Below are positions 13,500 to 25,827 of a DNA stretch of 64,000 nucleotides, piece by piece; the first letter of the stretch is position 1, and every line of letters begins with the position of its first letter. The notes beneath the pieces were generated by a model. It was not told the origin of the DNA and ran no database searches. It saw only the letters and a list, made by a program, of their open reading frames with translations. This DNA comes from Sipunculus nudus. Its lineage: Eukaryota > Annelida > Sipuncula > Golfingiida > Sipunculidae. The stretch lies in the NCBI GenBank assembly GCA_026874595.1, contig CM049306.1:19337019-19401018 (forward strand), in the 5' to 3' direction. The position numbers and the translations under genes were made by a program.

Positions 13500-13970
13500 C
13501 AAATATTGTACTAAATAAGTATGTTTACATTATCAAGCAAACGATCAAGAAAATTATTTCCACTCTCTATGACAAGGGTTCGCACTTCAAAATATGACAA
13601 AGATTCTCTTAAATACTTTGGTAGCAAACTCTGGAATGAATTAGAAAATAGACACAACTCTGATTGGTTAACATAATTTAAAAGGTACCTGAACAATTGG
13701 AATGGTCCAGCATGTTAATGCAGTCTATACAAATACACCATGACTTACTCATCATCATGAGATTTACTGTATGTTTATGTATTTGCTTATATATTCACGA
13801 TCACTGTCATCATCACCATTTATAATGTATAATTTAACTTTTACCTATATATGTTAAACACTGATTTTATTTTATTTTAATCGGCATAAGTAGCCTTTAG
13901 TGCTAATGTTTTAATACATGTTTTGTAAGCTCCGACTTAAAATAAATCTAATTGAGCTGAGTTGAACGTA
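13500..13970 (+). mobile_element. 3' end of a non-LTR retrotransposon (LINE), decayed
   Basis: From 13566 one frame reads TRVRTSKYDKDSLKYFGSKL, then WNELENRHNSDWLT, a stop at 13674, and on in the same frame FKRYLNNWNGPAC before a second stop. The pattern of a basic RTSKYG-like segment, FGSKLWNEL, then a spaced F-K-R-x-L helix is the usual C-terminus downstream of the reverse transcriptase in CR1/RTE-like LINEs. An untranslated tail follows, with AGCCTTTAGTGCTAATGTTT, and it ends near AATAAATCTAATTGAGCTGA. The in-frame stop and the lack of an upstream reverse transcriptase make it a 5'-truncated dead copy. It lies within the presumed intron of the minus-strand gene. Confidence 0.6.
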
Positions 13971-15480
13971 TGAAATGAGTGAATTGCTATCACTGTGTGA
14001 ATAACCATAATTACTTTTGAGCGAAGTGATTTCCTCAAAAGGTTTAAGGAAATGTGCATATTTACAAAATGAATTTAACAAAATTTCTACTCCCATCCCT
14101 TCAGCCTTCTGTCTGGGTTCCTCCCTAGTTATTATCTCCTATAGAGATTTCGGTCGGTGCACGGACCTTTTTATATATTTTACATATATACCTCCCATTC
14201 CCAATGAAACATATATTCTCGAGCCAATGCCTAATGTGTTTGAAACATGATTTCTCTTATTCTTTTTATTGTCTCCAAACAGTCCAACAAACATGTGACG
14301 TCATCAGTTCACTTCAGTATATTCCATCAGAATTTCTCGGCTGTTCCTTTTTTATGGAGAACAAGTGATCCAAATCAAGCAGGACTTGAGATTGTGATGG
14401 CAGAGACTGGCGTCCGCATGTTTTGGTGTAGGAGGACAAAGATTTAGACTAACTCTGTAAATAGAGTGTACTTGGTAGAGCGCATATACCTCCGCATATA
14501 CCTCCTGTATCCGTCATGGATTCATTTCAAAATTTAATGGCATAAGCCGTGTTAAAGGAGGGAACAGCGAGTTTGAAACAAATTTCAATTGCCCAGTTAT
14601 TTGCAGGGAAACAAAACATGTTTAAAATTTCGAGCTAATTCCGTCAATTGGTTTATAATTTCTAATCAATTAATTATGCATGATCTCATATTGATCAAAT
14701 TTAGAATAATGCATGTGTCAATTGTATCCTAAAAAATGTTACCCTTAGTTGTTGATTTTTTAAAATAAATGTTAACTTGAATAAAAACAGTTGTTAAAAA
14801 TGTGAAGATTAATTTTTATTATTTATAATAAATATGTAAAATATTCGGTTTGATGTAGAAAATTATGATATTTTGGGGGAAGGATTTTGTCCTGCTTGTC
14901 ATATCATAATGGGATAGAGTTGTCGGGAGACGATTCATGGGCGGTGGGAGGGGGTCGGGTAGGGTGGGGGTGGGGGCTTCTGTCAATACACCTTGGTCAC
15001 ACCCTGTCACAGAGCTTCGCGAAATCGGTTCAGCAGGTTTTTCGTGATCTTGTTAACAGACAAACACGGCAACCAACCAACAGCAGAAAAAAACAGAAAC
15101 ATATTAAAAAAGAACCTCCGTGAAGAAAGCGATAAAACAAACCTACTCTATAATGCGCAAAAGATAAAAAGGGGAAATCCCATAATAAAGTATCCCTTTT
15201 ACAGAAAAAATGAAATCGGAAGGTGAAATATAATCTATCAAGAAACAAGAACTTATCAGAACTTATGGATAGAGCCTGATGTATCATTTCAGTAGTGATA
15301 GGATACGCATAAAATACTTAAAGAAAGCATATTTATGCAGAGGTACCATTTGGTGGAATACATTAAATGATTAAAAAAAACTGTCCCTAAAATGTCTTTA
15401 AAAATGATCACATAATAAGTTATAACCAGTTTTGTTTCTACATGCTGCGTTCATATGTTAGCTTTTATACATGTGCTATG
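13971..15480. other. Presumed intron, no exon seen
   Basis: No supported exon. A tRNA A-box-like TTGGTAGAGCGC occurs near 14475 without a convincing B box. A G-rich stretch lies at 14938-14975. Confidence 0.35.
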
Positions 15481-15488
15481 TTTGTTAT

Positions 15489-15815
15489 TTATACATGTGT
15501 CGTTTGTCTCTTGGCATGATTTTCCATGCGAGCTCTCGAAAAGTCTATGTTGATATGCAAGATCCGGTATAAGCTGTAATGTGACTCCTGGAAAATAAAG
15601 CGGTGGGAAACATGGTGTTGGTTTTGTGAATTAAAAATCATTGTCCCGAGTATAAAGGACGCGTACATTGAGATCTGCACGTACACATCTGAAGGGTATT
15701 CTGTTTGAAGAACCGACGCCCTCACCCTGTGGATTGTAATGATAAACTTGAGAGTGAACTCAAATGACACGGGGATCACGTCACGCACGACTGCTTCCGA
15801 CACCACCGGCCTGAC
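15489..15815 (-). other. Weak candidate exon of the minus-strand gene
   Basis: A 105-codon minus-strand frame starts just after an AG and its first third (VSEAVVRDVIPVSFEFTLKF) has ordinary protein composition. A GTGAGG donor-like site follows at about 15725. The phases at the best sites do not match the signal-peptide exon directly, and the acceptor lacks a pyrimidine tract. It is listed so the region is not taken as empty. No family was recognised. Confidence 0.2.
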
Positions 15816-16076
15816 CCACTTCCAAAATTCGTTAACTCTACAGTTATAATGGGCAGGTTGACAACAATCGTGCAGATATAAAAAACTTGGGGTGTTCTTG
15901 GTACAGTGCAGGTCATTTTATTCCTCGATACAAACTTACAAAATTATTTAACGATTTCATGGTTGTGTTTATGATGGTCTACATGAAATATAAATCGGTA
16001 CATTTTCCCAACATTTGCCGCGTCCAGTAAGAGTTTATATTTGTGTAGAGGAAATTTGATATAATTTAATATTGTT

Positions 16077-16078
<2 letters not shown>

Positions 16079-16130
<52 letters not shown>
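16079..16130. repeat. (AT)n microsatellite
   Basis: Uninterrupted AT tract of about 52 bases, just downstream (minus sense) of the signal-peptide exon. Confidence 0.95.
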
Positions 16131-16133
<3 letters not shown>

Positions 16134-16243
16134 AGTGTAGTTAACGCATGATGCCAAATGGATAAATAGTACTCTGGTCGAGTGTTCGAATATCTGTTAA
16201 TTAGGAGTTATATGAGTATTATGGGATAATTTGTTCAACTCAC

Positions 16244-16298
16244 CTGCGGCAATTAGCCCAGCAAGAGCGGCCAACAAAATAAACCTGAGCATCTTCAT
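16244..16298 (-). CDS. First coding exon: signal peptide, with consensus donor
   Basis: On the minus strand an ATG at 16298 opens MKMLRFILLAALAGLIAA: a short basic start (K, R), a hydrophobic core of leucine, isoleucine and alanine, and small residues at a likely signal-peptidase site. The frame runs directly into a consensus donor, GCCGCAG followed by GTGAGT, leaving the exon in phase 1. This is typical of first exons of secreted or type I membrane proteins, whose ectodomain exons are often phase 1-1. The exon at 7214-7384 is open in the phase needed to follow it, directly or after unseen ectodomain exons. A second ATG two codons inside is also possible. Sequence upstream (minus sense, 16299-16600) is more GC-rich and may hold the promoter, but no clear TATA box or initiator was recognised. 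The family is unknown. Confidence 0.6.
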
Positions 16299-16599
16299 GT
16301 TGAATCGGAGGACAGTCGAAATCTCTGTTGGGAAAGGATGGTAAGATATCTGGTGGAAAATACACAGTGCACGGGTGGAAGGGCTTCAGTTCCACGTGGG
16401 TGAGTTTGACCTGCTTTGCGCATGCGCACCTTCGCCGATACAGGTGAGGAGTTCTTAATTGCAAACTACTGGTGTGTTAAGTCGAGATTTGGTCGCGCAC
16501 ATTCATCGCCTTGAGGAGAAACTCCTCTGGCGAACAACTACTTCCATTTCTGCGTGTGTATAGCCTACGGACCCGTCACGATAACGACATGTATCTATT

Positions 16600-19500
16600 A
16601 TATATTTTAAAGTAACGGTGTTCAGTATTGCCCAGTCAAGCGTAAATTTTCAAACAAAGGCAAGGGCTCACCCTTTAATGTTGCTACAGTCACCAAAAGA
16701 AGGAAAACGGGTCTTAATACAATAATAATTTTTTCCCAACCAAATTACCGACAAGATTAATTAACGATTCATTAGCTAACTTTAGTGTTTAACTCAAAGA
16801 TCTCCAGATATCAATGATCGATGATGATTAGCATGCCAATCAATCTGAAGATAACACTTAATTATTTTCATAAGCCCAGAATAGTTTCGTAACTATGGGC
16901 CTCAAACTTTACGTCTCAAAAATTACAAAAGGGACATCCATTAGATCCATATTACAGGTTAAGTTAACGTAATAGCAAGTGGGTTTGAAATGTTAGATTT
17001 TATCCAGAACAGAGACTGGGCTCTGATGTGATTGGCTGGTGCAAAGTGTGACATCACAGGCAAAATTTAGAAATGACTTAAACCTAGCAATTCATGTTTT
17101 TATTCTTCCCTGAAAATTTGGGACAGACAGTGTCAGAGTTACTAAGCTTTTAATGAGATCTATAATTTTTAATCACAGGGGATTTCCCTGTGTGTGACGT
17201 TACCGCCGAGTTGACAGTGCTTATAGAACTAATTACACAACCTCATGTTTTTTGTGTGTGGAAAAATAGATAGAAAAAATGTTTTCCCTTCAGGAATTGG
17301 GATCATATTATGTAAAATCTATATTATTTTTTTTCATAGACAATTGTGTTATATGATAATATAATGAGATTTGGAATATGCTTGCTTGACCTTACATGTC
17401 AGGATAAGGTTAAAACATTTGTTTTCTTGACCTTTCTGTTTCTGACGTTGAAGTTTTTGAAATTTATTGTAGATATTTAAATATTTTGCAATTTTTATAC
17501 TTCTTACGTAATTTTGTTCATAATTGTTCGTAGAGTTAAAGTATATTATTCTAAGATTATGGACGCCGTTTGAGGTGTCTGTAGCTTGGTTGTACAGACG
17601 TACAATGCGTGTGTTGAACAATGGAAGAAATGCAAGAGAGAGCACAAAGCGGTTATTCAAAGAGGGTTAAAATCCATGCAGTCAAAGGTCAAATATAACA
17701 AATATACCGTCTAAATGACCTTATACAAGGTTGTATGTATACAAGAGTATAATATATCGGCCGTTAAGGATTTTTGTTGAGCTAATAGACCATGGTCCAT
17801 CATTAGCAGTGTACTTGATTAAATTAAAATGAAGTGAAGAATGCCAAGGTGTGCTAAATTACTGTGAAGAAAGCTTTTTTAAATAATATTCTCATTTTCT
17901 TTATCATCACTTCCAGTACAAACTAAATATGATGGGTATCAATGCATATACCGAGCTACGTTTGTTCCCAATTTTTCAAGTTTGTCGTTTAAATTATTTG
18001 AGTCTCAAAACAGGCTAACAGATTCCATTTGTTTGGATTTTCACTTATTAGTTTCATATTTTCAGTATGTTGGGGAAAGGAATGTTGTCCCTTTGATGTT
18101 GGTGTGGTTGTTTGTCAGAGTCAGCTGACCTTTAGGCATGCGTGTGTAGGTGTATAGTGTAGGTGTACTCCATGAATACCATAACAATGAATGAATATAT
18201 GATAAACAGTTATGGTTTTGATCTAACAGGCAGATCCATGATTTAAAAAGGGCCAAGGTTATAAAAATTACGGATCCTAATTATGGAAAACGAATATGTT
18301 TAATGTCATCCGTAAGATTTTTGCTTAAATGATACCTTTGTGTCAATAGTGAGGGAGGGTTTCGGGATCCATCCTTGACCTTATCCCGTGCCAAAAAACT
18401 ACCCCTTAATACACATACATACATGCATTGTTAACCCCATTGTTAAAGGGCCTCGCCTTGCATAGCGGGGTAAAGAAAGCCTCGGCCCCCTTTCAACGTT
18501 ACACAAAGAACATATAAAACACCTCTCCCAGTATTCGATGGTAGGGTCAAATTTCTGAGTTATAGACAGGAATTTGTCGCTGTGCTTTGAGGCGTGTTGT
18601 TATTATATGACACTTGCTACTTACATAGCAACAGTTTATTTTTCATTCTGGCATCGCACTAACTAGGTCAATGTGTTTTTGAGATGAGCCATGAAAGTCA
18701 TTGATCCAGGAAGGTCGGATGGGGTTGAGAGGCTGACTGCCTCGCCGTAAATCTGTCAGTCACCTGGCAATGACGAACGTTATAAGGTGGTCGGTTACAA
18801 TAATTGGGATGGGAACAAATACCCCCTTTTTGAATACTTAGGAGCACATGCAGGGGAAAAAGATATAAATTTTCAGTTCTGATGTAAGACAATTTGCATT
18901 TTGTTAGATATTGGACAAACCTCGTTAGACAGGGACAATAGTATTTTTATGACAGGAGGTTAATTTTAATAAGAAATAGATGAATTGAAAATGTTTTTTC
19001 TTATCTACCAGATAAAATGTCGATGGCGCAGGAGTGACCTGGTTCAGAATACCTTACAATTAATACAAATTATTCTACAATGTCTGTCAAAGATTTATTT
19101 AGCTCATTATTATTATGAATATGCAAACTATCTCATTAAATATGCGAGATACAAAAAGAACCCTGGCTCATTGGAGCCTACGGGGAAATTTACATAGGAA
19201 CTGAACAAAGGACCTTTGACAACCACTTTATGGAACACCTCCAGAAATGCCCCCGTGTCCTTTTAACATGAAACACGTTTTCATACATACTTTTCTGCAA
19301 GTTTTAAGTATTATTTTACAATTTGTTAAAGTGTAAACATATTATGCTGAAATTTTCTCCATTTTCTGCTCCAATTGAAAGAAAATACAGCATTTGACAC
19401 ACCTTGGTGCACACTCCCCTCCTACATTCGGACATTCTGCTGATCATGCTTTGATGTACAGATGGGGATGAGATCCATCAGAAGTGGATGTTTTCTTCAG

Positions 19501-19895
19501 ATTTGCCAACTTCTATTTTACTGGTATTGAATGTCTCTTAAAGAGACCAATCTTTGTCAGTAGACGGATTGCACGAGACCACTAATAATATTAATTTATA
19601 TTAATATTAATATATCGATTTCGAGACCAATATCTGTGTACGGTGCCTAGTCGTTTTTTTTTTTTTAGTTTCACAGGTTTGGTATTTCCTGAGAACAAGT
19701 TGCCTGTCTGAAATTATGTGGAAAGTTTTCATATGCTTCATAAGGTTTAGACAAAGTATGTGTTCCAAGACTTTACATAGTAATGAGTGACATTGTCTTA
19801 TAGTTATTTAGTAAAGATCTGTCTTCTTTTTTTTGGCTAATATTTGTCAAAGTTAATTGATTAGGCACTGAGCCCGCTTGTATTGAAGATTGAAA
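16600..19895. other. Intergenic, no gene seen
   Basis: Short open frames only. No domain, recognised repeat family or convincing exon was found on either strand. Confidence 0.4.
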
Positions 19896-19896
19896 T

Positions 19897-19898
<2 letters not shown>

Positions 19899-19974
<76 letters not shown>

Positions 19975-19985
19975 GTATATACATA
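19899..19985. repeat. (AT)n microsatellite with GTATAT interruptions
   Basis: A long AT tract that degrades into GTATATATAT and GTATATACAT at its right end. Confidence 0.95.
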
Positions 19986-19989
19986 TAAT

Positions 19990-21870
19990 CACTGCTGTAG
20001 TTCGTCAAACCCTCTCCCTCAATTATGGCAAGGATCTCTGATTCGGTATGCAATTCTTATGTACATGTAAACCGAGCTCAAATCTAGGCCTCTGTGACCT
20101 AATTCCTGTGATATATGGAGGATATATCGTTGAGTGTAGACACTCGTTTGTAGGGCATTTAGAGAAGGTACAAGCATAACCCCAGTGACATTTCTCTGTC
20201 AATGTAGCTATATATCCCAATAATACTTATTTCTGAATAAATTGCTTCATTACCTCAGATACCATTGTCTGTTAAACATTTACAAAATTAATGTATTCAA
20301 TTACACAAATTTATTTTTAAACCAGGGTGCCCTATTATCATAGCAAATGATTTTCAGTGGAGTCGTGGAGAAATCACAGAGAATAACGTAGAATTTAAAG
20401 CTATAAAAGGTAGAGAAATAAATGTGATTCTAAGCGTGTAAATGCAAATAATTTGATTAATATGTGTGTTTTTCTTTTTTACTTGAAATGATCTATATAA
20501 TCAAATCTATAAAATATAAAAATAATCCCGAAGTTTAGAATGGATATGCATGTTTTCAAATGAGGTTTGCTAAGAAATGTTTATTGTATTAAGTACGTTT
20601 TTCCAGCATTCGGGTTTGGATGCAAAATCATTTTGTTACGTCGGGGGCCAACATGTATCCTGCTATCGTTTGGAAAGTGATGCATGGTGACATGCACTGA
20701 TACCTGGTGGGGCCATTTGGTACTATTACAGACACGGATGACAGCATGACCATCTTTGCAGAGGTAATTATGACGATGTCCACAAATAGTGATCGCTTGA
20801 CATTTGTTTCATTACATCATCTGGAGCATGAAGACAGTGAACTACATGTGGACAATGCAAGTAGTATTTAACTGGTGCAAGTGTATACATAACAGAAAAT
20901 ATCACCGAAACAGTACTTAGGCGTATGTGTTTGACTGATACTGAATTATTAATGGGGCATATATAATAGACAAGAGTTCTTAAACAACAGTGATGCAAAT
21001 ACTAATGACACCGTCAGTATCTGTAACAACGGTCACGCATGCGTAGTCTACATTGTATACACTATTCTCTTGTACATCAGTGCCAACATAAATAAGAAAC
21101 ATAATCGTCCTGTCATGATTTTTCCCCTTTCAACCCCTACCTCTAGGAAATAGTGCCAACCGTCTCAATAATATTGTCATGAAATGACGCAAGAGACTTT
21201 AAAAAAAGAAGATGGCAAAATGCATGAATGACTTCAGCTGATGGATGACATGTTTTTATTGGCATGTACTATTAAATTCTGATACATGCACCTTTTCAGA
21301 TGCTACTCAGAACAACGGCAGTGAAGGGAATAATATTTTTTTCTGTTAGATACAAGCGTCACAAATAAAATGTTTATTTTCTCAGGAATTTAAATATTAC
21401 TCATGTGACGATTTTTATATGCATGTGTTGGCCTCAAAACTTAGTTTGTGATTACATGGATAATTTGGCCTTCCGCTACCTAGTGCGTTTTTTTTTTCAT
21501 TAAGAAAAACATAAAAATACTAAATGGGTTTCAGTTGTCAATAAGCATCAAATTTTCTGAATCCCCCAGTTCTGTCTTCCCTGAGAAATAGTTCAGATGT
21601 GTCCCGTCAGGTGGCAGCGCCTGTCAAAGGACTGAACATGTGCGCATAAGATCTTTTTCACATCACAGACTTCTTGGCATATCTGTCTTGGTTTTTTACA
21701 GATATCTTGTCGATGCAAATATATTTTTCTAAAGCTCAGGTCGAAAATACTCTTTTTAAAATATCTGATTCTAGTTTATAACATTCGACTACTAGATGTA
21801 TTAGGTATACGTGAAATATAGTATTCTTTCTGGGAAATATAAGTATCTGCAAAAATTTCGTTCAGAAACC
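19990..21870. other. Intergenic, no gene seen
   Basis: AT-rich sequence without recognised coding or repeat content. Confidence 0.4.
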
Positions 21871-21876
21871 ATTTCC

Positions 21877-22695
21877 TAAAGCCCTTTTTACACATTCACA
21901 GATAGCATCACGGATCATCCCGAATCATCGTTCCGGGATCATCCGTGTTTACTCCGGCATCACCATGTAGGCATCCGGGTCGATCCTTGGTGCGCCGGAA
22001 TGCTCGGAGAAATAATTTAACCTGTACAATTTTTCGTCCCGCAGTACACGGATAAAAGAAAAGGTCCGTATCAATCTTGTTGGCACCGTGCACCTCCGTG
22101 TAGCCACCGCATACATCCGGGAGTCTCCGTGTAGCCACCTGGAGCTCCGTATTGAGACTGGCATCTCCCAACAATGCTCGTGGATGATCCTTGTTGCTAT
22201 CCGTGAATGTGTGAAAGCCCCATACCGGTAAACGAAATCGCGCTGCCGTCCAGGGAACACCACGGATCATAGTCCGGGATGATCCGTGTTGCTATCTGTT
22301 TGGGTGCTTTTCCTTGTGCGCGGCAGAAACTGCCTCGCGTCAAACGCATGCGTTTGCCGCGCGACAAGTCCTTTGCCATGTGAGCGTTTTGTAAGCGTTT
22401 GCCGCCCGGCAATCGCATGCCTTCCTGTCACATCTGAAAGGACTAAAACATACGAGTACGGGGAAACCCCACATGTGACGTCATTTAGGCGGAATTCCCC
22501 TGCGTTTGCCGCGCGGCAAACGCAGAAATCCAGCACTGCTTGATTCCAAAACTGACGCGTGCGTTTGCCGCGTGGCAATCGCATACATTGAAATATCACA
22601 TGACTTTTAAACATGTTGGATTTTCGCCGCGCGGCAGCCGCAGCTCGCAAAACGCGTACATGGAAAAGCACCCTTAATGTGTGAAAGGGGCTTTA
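21877..22695. mobile_element. Inverted-repeat (MITE-like) element, interrupted by a second element
   Basis: The left end TAAAGCCCTTTTTACACATT is complementary to the right end AATGTGTGAAAGGGGCTTTA at 22676-22695. A further complementary copy of the left end, TGCTATCCGTGAATGTGTGA, lies inside at about 22195-22214. Thus 21877-22222 alone is an inverted-repeat unit with arms of about 40 bases. GGATCATCC/GGATGATCC motifs repeat near both ends and again at 22262-22290. No transposase frame was recognised, so it looks non-autonomous. The GC content is clearly above that of the surroundings. The target-site duplication could not be resolved. Confidence 0.65.
22302..22673. mobile_element. Nested inverted-repeat element with GC-rich palindromes
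   Basis: The ends GGGTGCTTTTCC (22302) and GGAAAAGCACCC (22673) are perfect inverted repeats. Removing this ~372 bp block brings the internal GCTATCTGTT of the outer element next to TTAATGTGTG, restoring most of the outer terminal sequence, so this element inserted into the outer one. Inside, the half-site TGCGTTTGCCGC and its complement recur five times (about 22341, 22395, 22501, 22561, 22625). At 22501-22524 they form a perfect 24-base palindrome. The flanking TT/TTAA bases may be the target duplication but are ambiguous. Minus-strand open frames here are by-products of the repeats. Confidence 0.65.
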
Positions 22696-22759
22696 CGCTA
22701 AAGATACACAGATGAAAACACTTCCACTCAGCGCTCAGTGTAGGCCTACTCAGTGACGC

Positions 22760-22850
22760 AACGCTCAAAATGAAATCGACAAGCATCACGTGACGTGCGA
22801 CGTCACTATGTTCTGTGACGTGCCAACTTAGAATGAAACTGGCAGAGTAC
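22760..22850. promoter_or_regulatory. Cluster of TGACGT / CACGTG motifs
   Basis: Within about 60 bases the sequence contains CACGTGACGTGCGACGTCAC and then CTGTGACGTG, that is, several CREB/ATF-like TGACGT cores and an E-box CACGTG. No gene start could be linked to it, so its regulatory role is a guess; it may belong to the adjacent element. Confidence 0.25.
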
Positions 22851-23028
22851 CTATATGTGATGGTGTCGGCACGTGTGCGCTTTTGAATGTTTTACCTGAA
22901 TACTTTGTGAAAACAGAGTGACGGGTCGTGTTGATAACATGCGTGAAATAAAAATATTACGAACCGGCTCGTTGGAATTTCATTCGTATTGGCCTTAGAT
23001 CAGAAGATTCATACGGTACCATCAGGCT

Positions 23029-23029
23029 A

Positions 23030-23092
<63 letters not shown>

Positions 23093-23117
23093 ATTATCAT
23101 TATTATTATTATTATTA
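23029..23117. repeat. (ATT)n microsatellite
   Basis: A tract of about 89 bases of TTA repeats with one TAATTATCATT break. Confidence 0.95.
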
Positions 23118-23220
23118 AGCATTTATATAGCACCTTATTCAATACACAGCATGCTCTAAGGCATTTGACAGCAAGAATATATTTATCAAATATAAAATTC
23201 AATAGCACAATGACACAGTA
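23110..23220. mobile_element. SINE-like sequence attached to the (ATT)n tract
   Basis: Next to the trinucleotide tract comes AGCATTTATATAGCACCTTA and then GCATGCTCTAAGGCATTTGA. The pairing of TTTATATAGCRCC with CTMAAGSCATTT-like sequence beside (ATT)n resembles a short interspersed element family widespread in marine invertebrates. The assignment rests on remembered motif style only. Confidence 0.35.
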
Positions 23221-24883
23221 GACTCAAACAATTATATGAGATAAAACATGCAGCTAAAAATTAAACTGCTAAGTGTGAGCGTAAAAAGGTCTCATGGTCT
23301 TAAACGTAAAAGTATATAAACATTTGTAAGAATATGTATATTTCCATATAAGCTATCAGTTCATCTTCCTGAATAAAAACCACCACGGAAAACGGACTTT
23401 CAAACTCACCTGGTTTATACTTGTCACACCGGTAAAGATGTAAACGTCCACGTTCTTTTAACTGTCAAACTAAGTGGCTGAATTCTTGCATACGTACACT
23501 CAAAAAAAAGGAATAAGATATGTGTTAAAAAAAAAAACAAATTAATATATTAAAGAAAGAAGCTACATACTTTCTCTGGAAAGGCGATCAAAATGAACAA
23601 ACACTGATGACCACACAGAAATAAACACTGAGCATAATTTCTTGTTTACTCTGTTTCTAGTAACATGGCCAATGCGCACACGTGACTCCGTGGTGTAACA
23701 CTGTTCAACTGACTGAGTGGCTCGCATCGTGAATAGAGTACATTCTGTCCTACATATTCAAGGAGTTCCTATACACAACAAACTCTCACTAGAATATACA
23801 CGTTTGATACAGTTCACGCACCTTTCTGGGCGTTGAATCAATGTCCTTCAAAGCCGAAGTCTCCTGCAATCATCCAAATCTGGAAGCCAAATACGCCTCC
23901 ATAGATCAATATTCAGAACCTCTACAGTTAAGCGTTTAAATAAAGTCCTCAGTCTGTTCCTAAAAGCAATCACCACAGGTATTAAATCGCGAGATTTACC
24001 AGTCCGTCGGCAAAAATGCGATACTCGCTCTGAAGTCCTTTACAGAGAAATCACTGTGGCCTTCCTCAGACACCGACTATCTACGCTTGTAGACATCATC
24101 TCTCACTTGTCCCGAAAACGTCCTCCTCATGACTTATAAATGCTTGCTGACGTCACAATTCCCGCTCGTCTTCTGGCAAATCATCTCTCCCAATCACGCC
24201 GGCCGTCAATTACAGTATACGCTTCCAGAGACAAAAATCCTGGGGGGGGGGGGGGGAACTAAACTAATCAGGAGGTATCCTTTGGAATCTACAACAAACC
24301 CTCGTTACTATAGAGACCACAAAACAGAGACGGCTCCGACGGAATTAAACTGTACCGAGATTAACATTTAAAATGACACGTGTGCCCTCTAACCACTAAA
24401 CTGCTTTAAAATTAACATCAAATTAACATCAAATGAGACACGTGTGTTTTTAACCAAACTTTCACGCTAATATCTAAACACGACATTTCAAATTAATGTA
24501 CAATAATTTATCAAAACAATCATCCTCTTATATTCCCTACTAGTTTATACAATACCTAAGTCACAGTTCTCTGGTGACAATACGTTGTCATGGATCTGTG
24601 TGAATAAACACAGTCGACGAGTGTATGTTTACCACAATGAGAACTCCTGACCAGAGCTCGGAATTAGTGCATGGGCGACAACTCCAAAACAAAGAGAACG
24701 AATATGAAACAAGAAACACAGAAGAATTACCTGTTGGCACCTTAAATAATCTTGATTAGTGAAGTTTTGAGTTACGGCCACCAAGCCGTTTTGCGTGCTT
24801 GCTTTTTGTTTTCCGCTAGTGATACTGCCCGGTGCAAACTTATTTCCACTCGTGTATACATAAGTATCCATAAGGTTTTGCCA

Positions 24884-24885
<2 letters not shown>
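23220..24885. other. Intergenic, no gene seen; poly-G run at 24242-24256
   Basis: No supported exon. Segment 23820-24130 has a more even base composition and may be an old repeat, but no family was recognised. Confidence 0.4.

Positions 24886-24887
<2 letters not shown>

Positions 24888-24934
<47 letters not shown>
24888..24934. repeat. (AT)n microsatellite
   Basis: AT tract with one GTATAT break. Confidence 0.95.
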
Positions 24935-24936
<2 letters not shown>

Positions 24937-25775
24937 CATTTCAAGCATTGAAGCACATTTTTGTATTTTCTAGGCAAGCTGGCAAATTTCCACTAGTGTG
25001 TTTTGGTCGGTAAAGAAAAATACTGGAAATAATCGCCCACTCGCACCGTATCTTAATGTTCCCAAAGCCCGTATAACAATAGGTTATTTATGTGTGATCT
25101 ACTCGGATTAGGGTGGGTCAGTTTTACAATTATATTCAAAATATGTTAACAGTTTTCATATTGAAACAACAAACACCATTCCACCCTCTGCTTTTTAAAA
25201 TACAAGTCTGTCCTTCGAACACTGAACACATTCCATGATCATGCCATCCTATCTTTCCATCCTAAATGAGCACATCTCCGCTATGCAAGTTACACTAATA
25301 TATTCTCACGCGATCGGAATCAAGCTTTTACTGCGTTTTTTTGTTTGTCAGCGGCTCAACGCTATAGTCAGTGAAACAAAGACTTTTAGTACCAGAATAT
25401 ATATTAGTAATTGCATATTTCTACACGTTATAATTTCACGCATGGATTGTTCATATCATAAGCAGTTTTCATGTGGTTTTTGTCATATTGTAACCTTGCT
25501 TGGCTCTTACTTGCGACGCCCAAACAACAGTTTTATTTCCGGTATACGTGACGTTTAATAAATACATGATAATAAGTGACTCACGAAATGGCCTAAAAAG
25601 TGACTCCTAGGACCCTAATAAAGGCCATGTGAAAGGGAAGGAAAGTCATGGCCGCTCGAACGCGATTCCTATCAACTTTATAAGGTCATAATATCATATA
25701 TTTTCACGTTTGAAGTCTTTTATATATAAAGCGGTGCTGACTTATAATATTTATGTATTTATTGCCACATTTCCG

Positions 25776-25780
<5 letters not shown>

Positions 25781-25824
<44 letters not shown>
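25781..25824. repeat. (AT)n microsatellite
   Basis: Uninterrupted AT tract of about 44 bases. Confidence 0.95.

Positions 25825-25827
<3 letters not shown>

Noticed and set aside
14470-14530. A possible tRNA gene (TTGGTAGAGCGC)
   Set aside because: No B box, acceptor stem or anticodon arm could be paired.
21908-22671. Several minus-strand frames up to 134 codons
   Set aside because: They lie inside the nested inverted-repeat elements and consist of their GC-rich palindromes; no transposase motif was seen.
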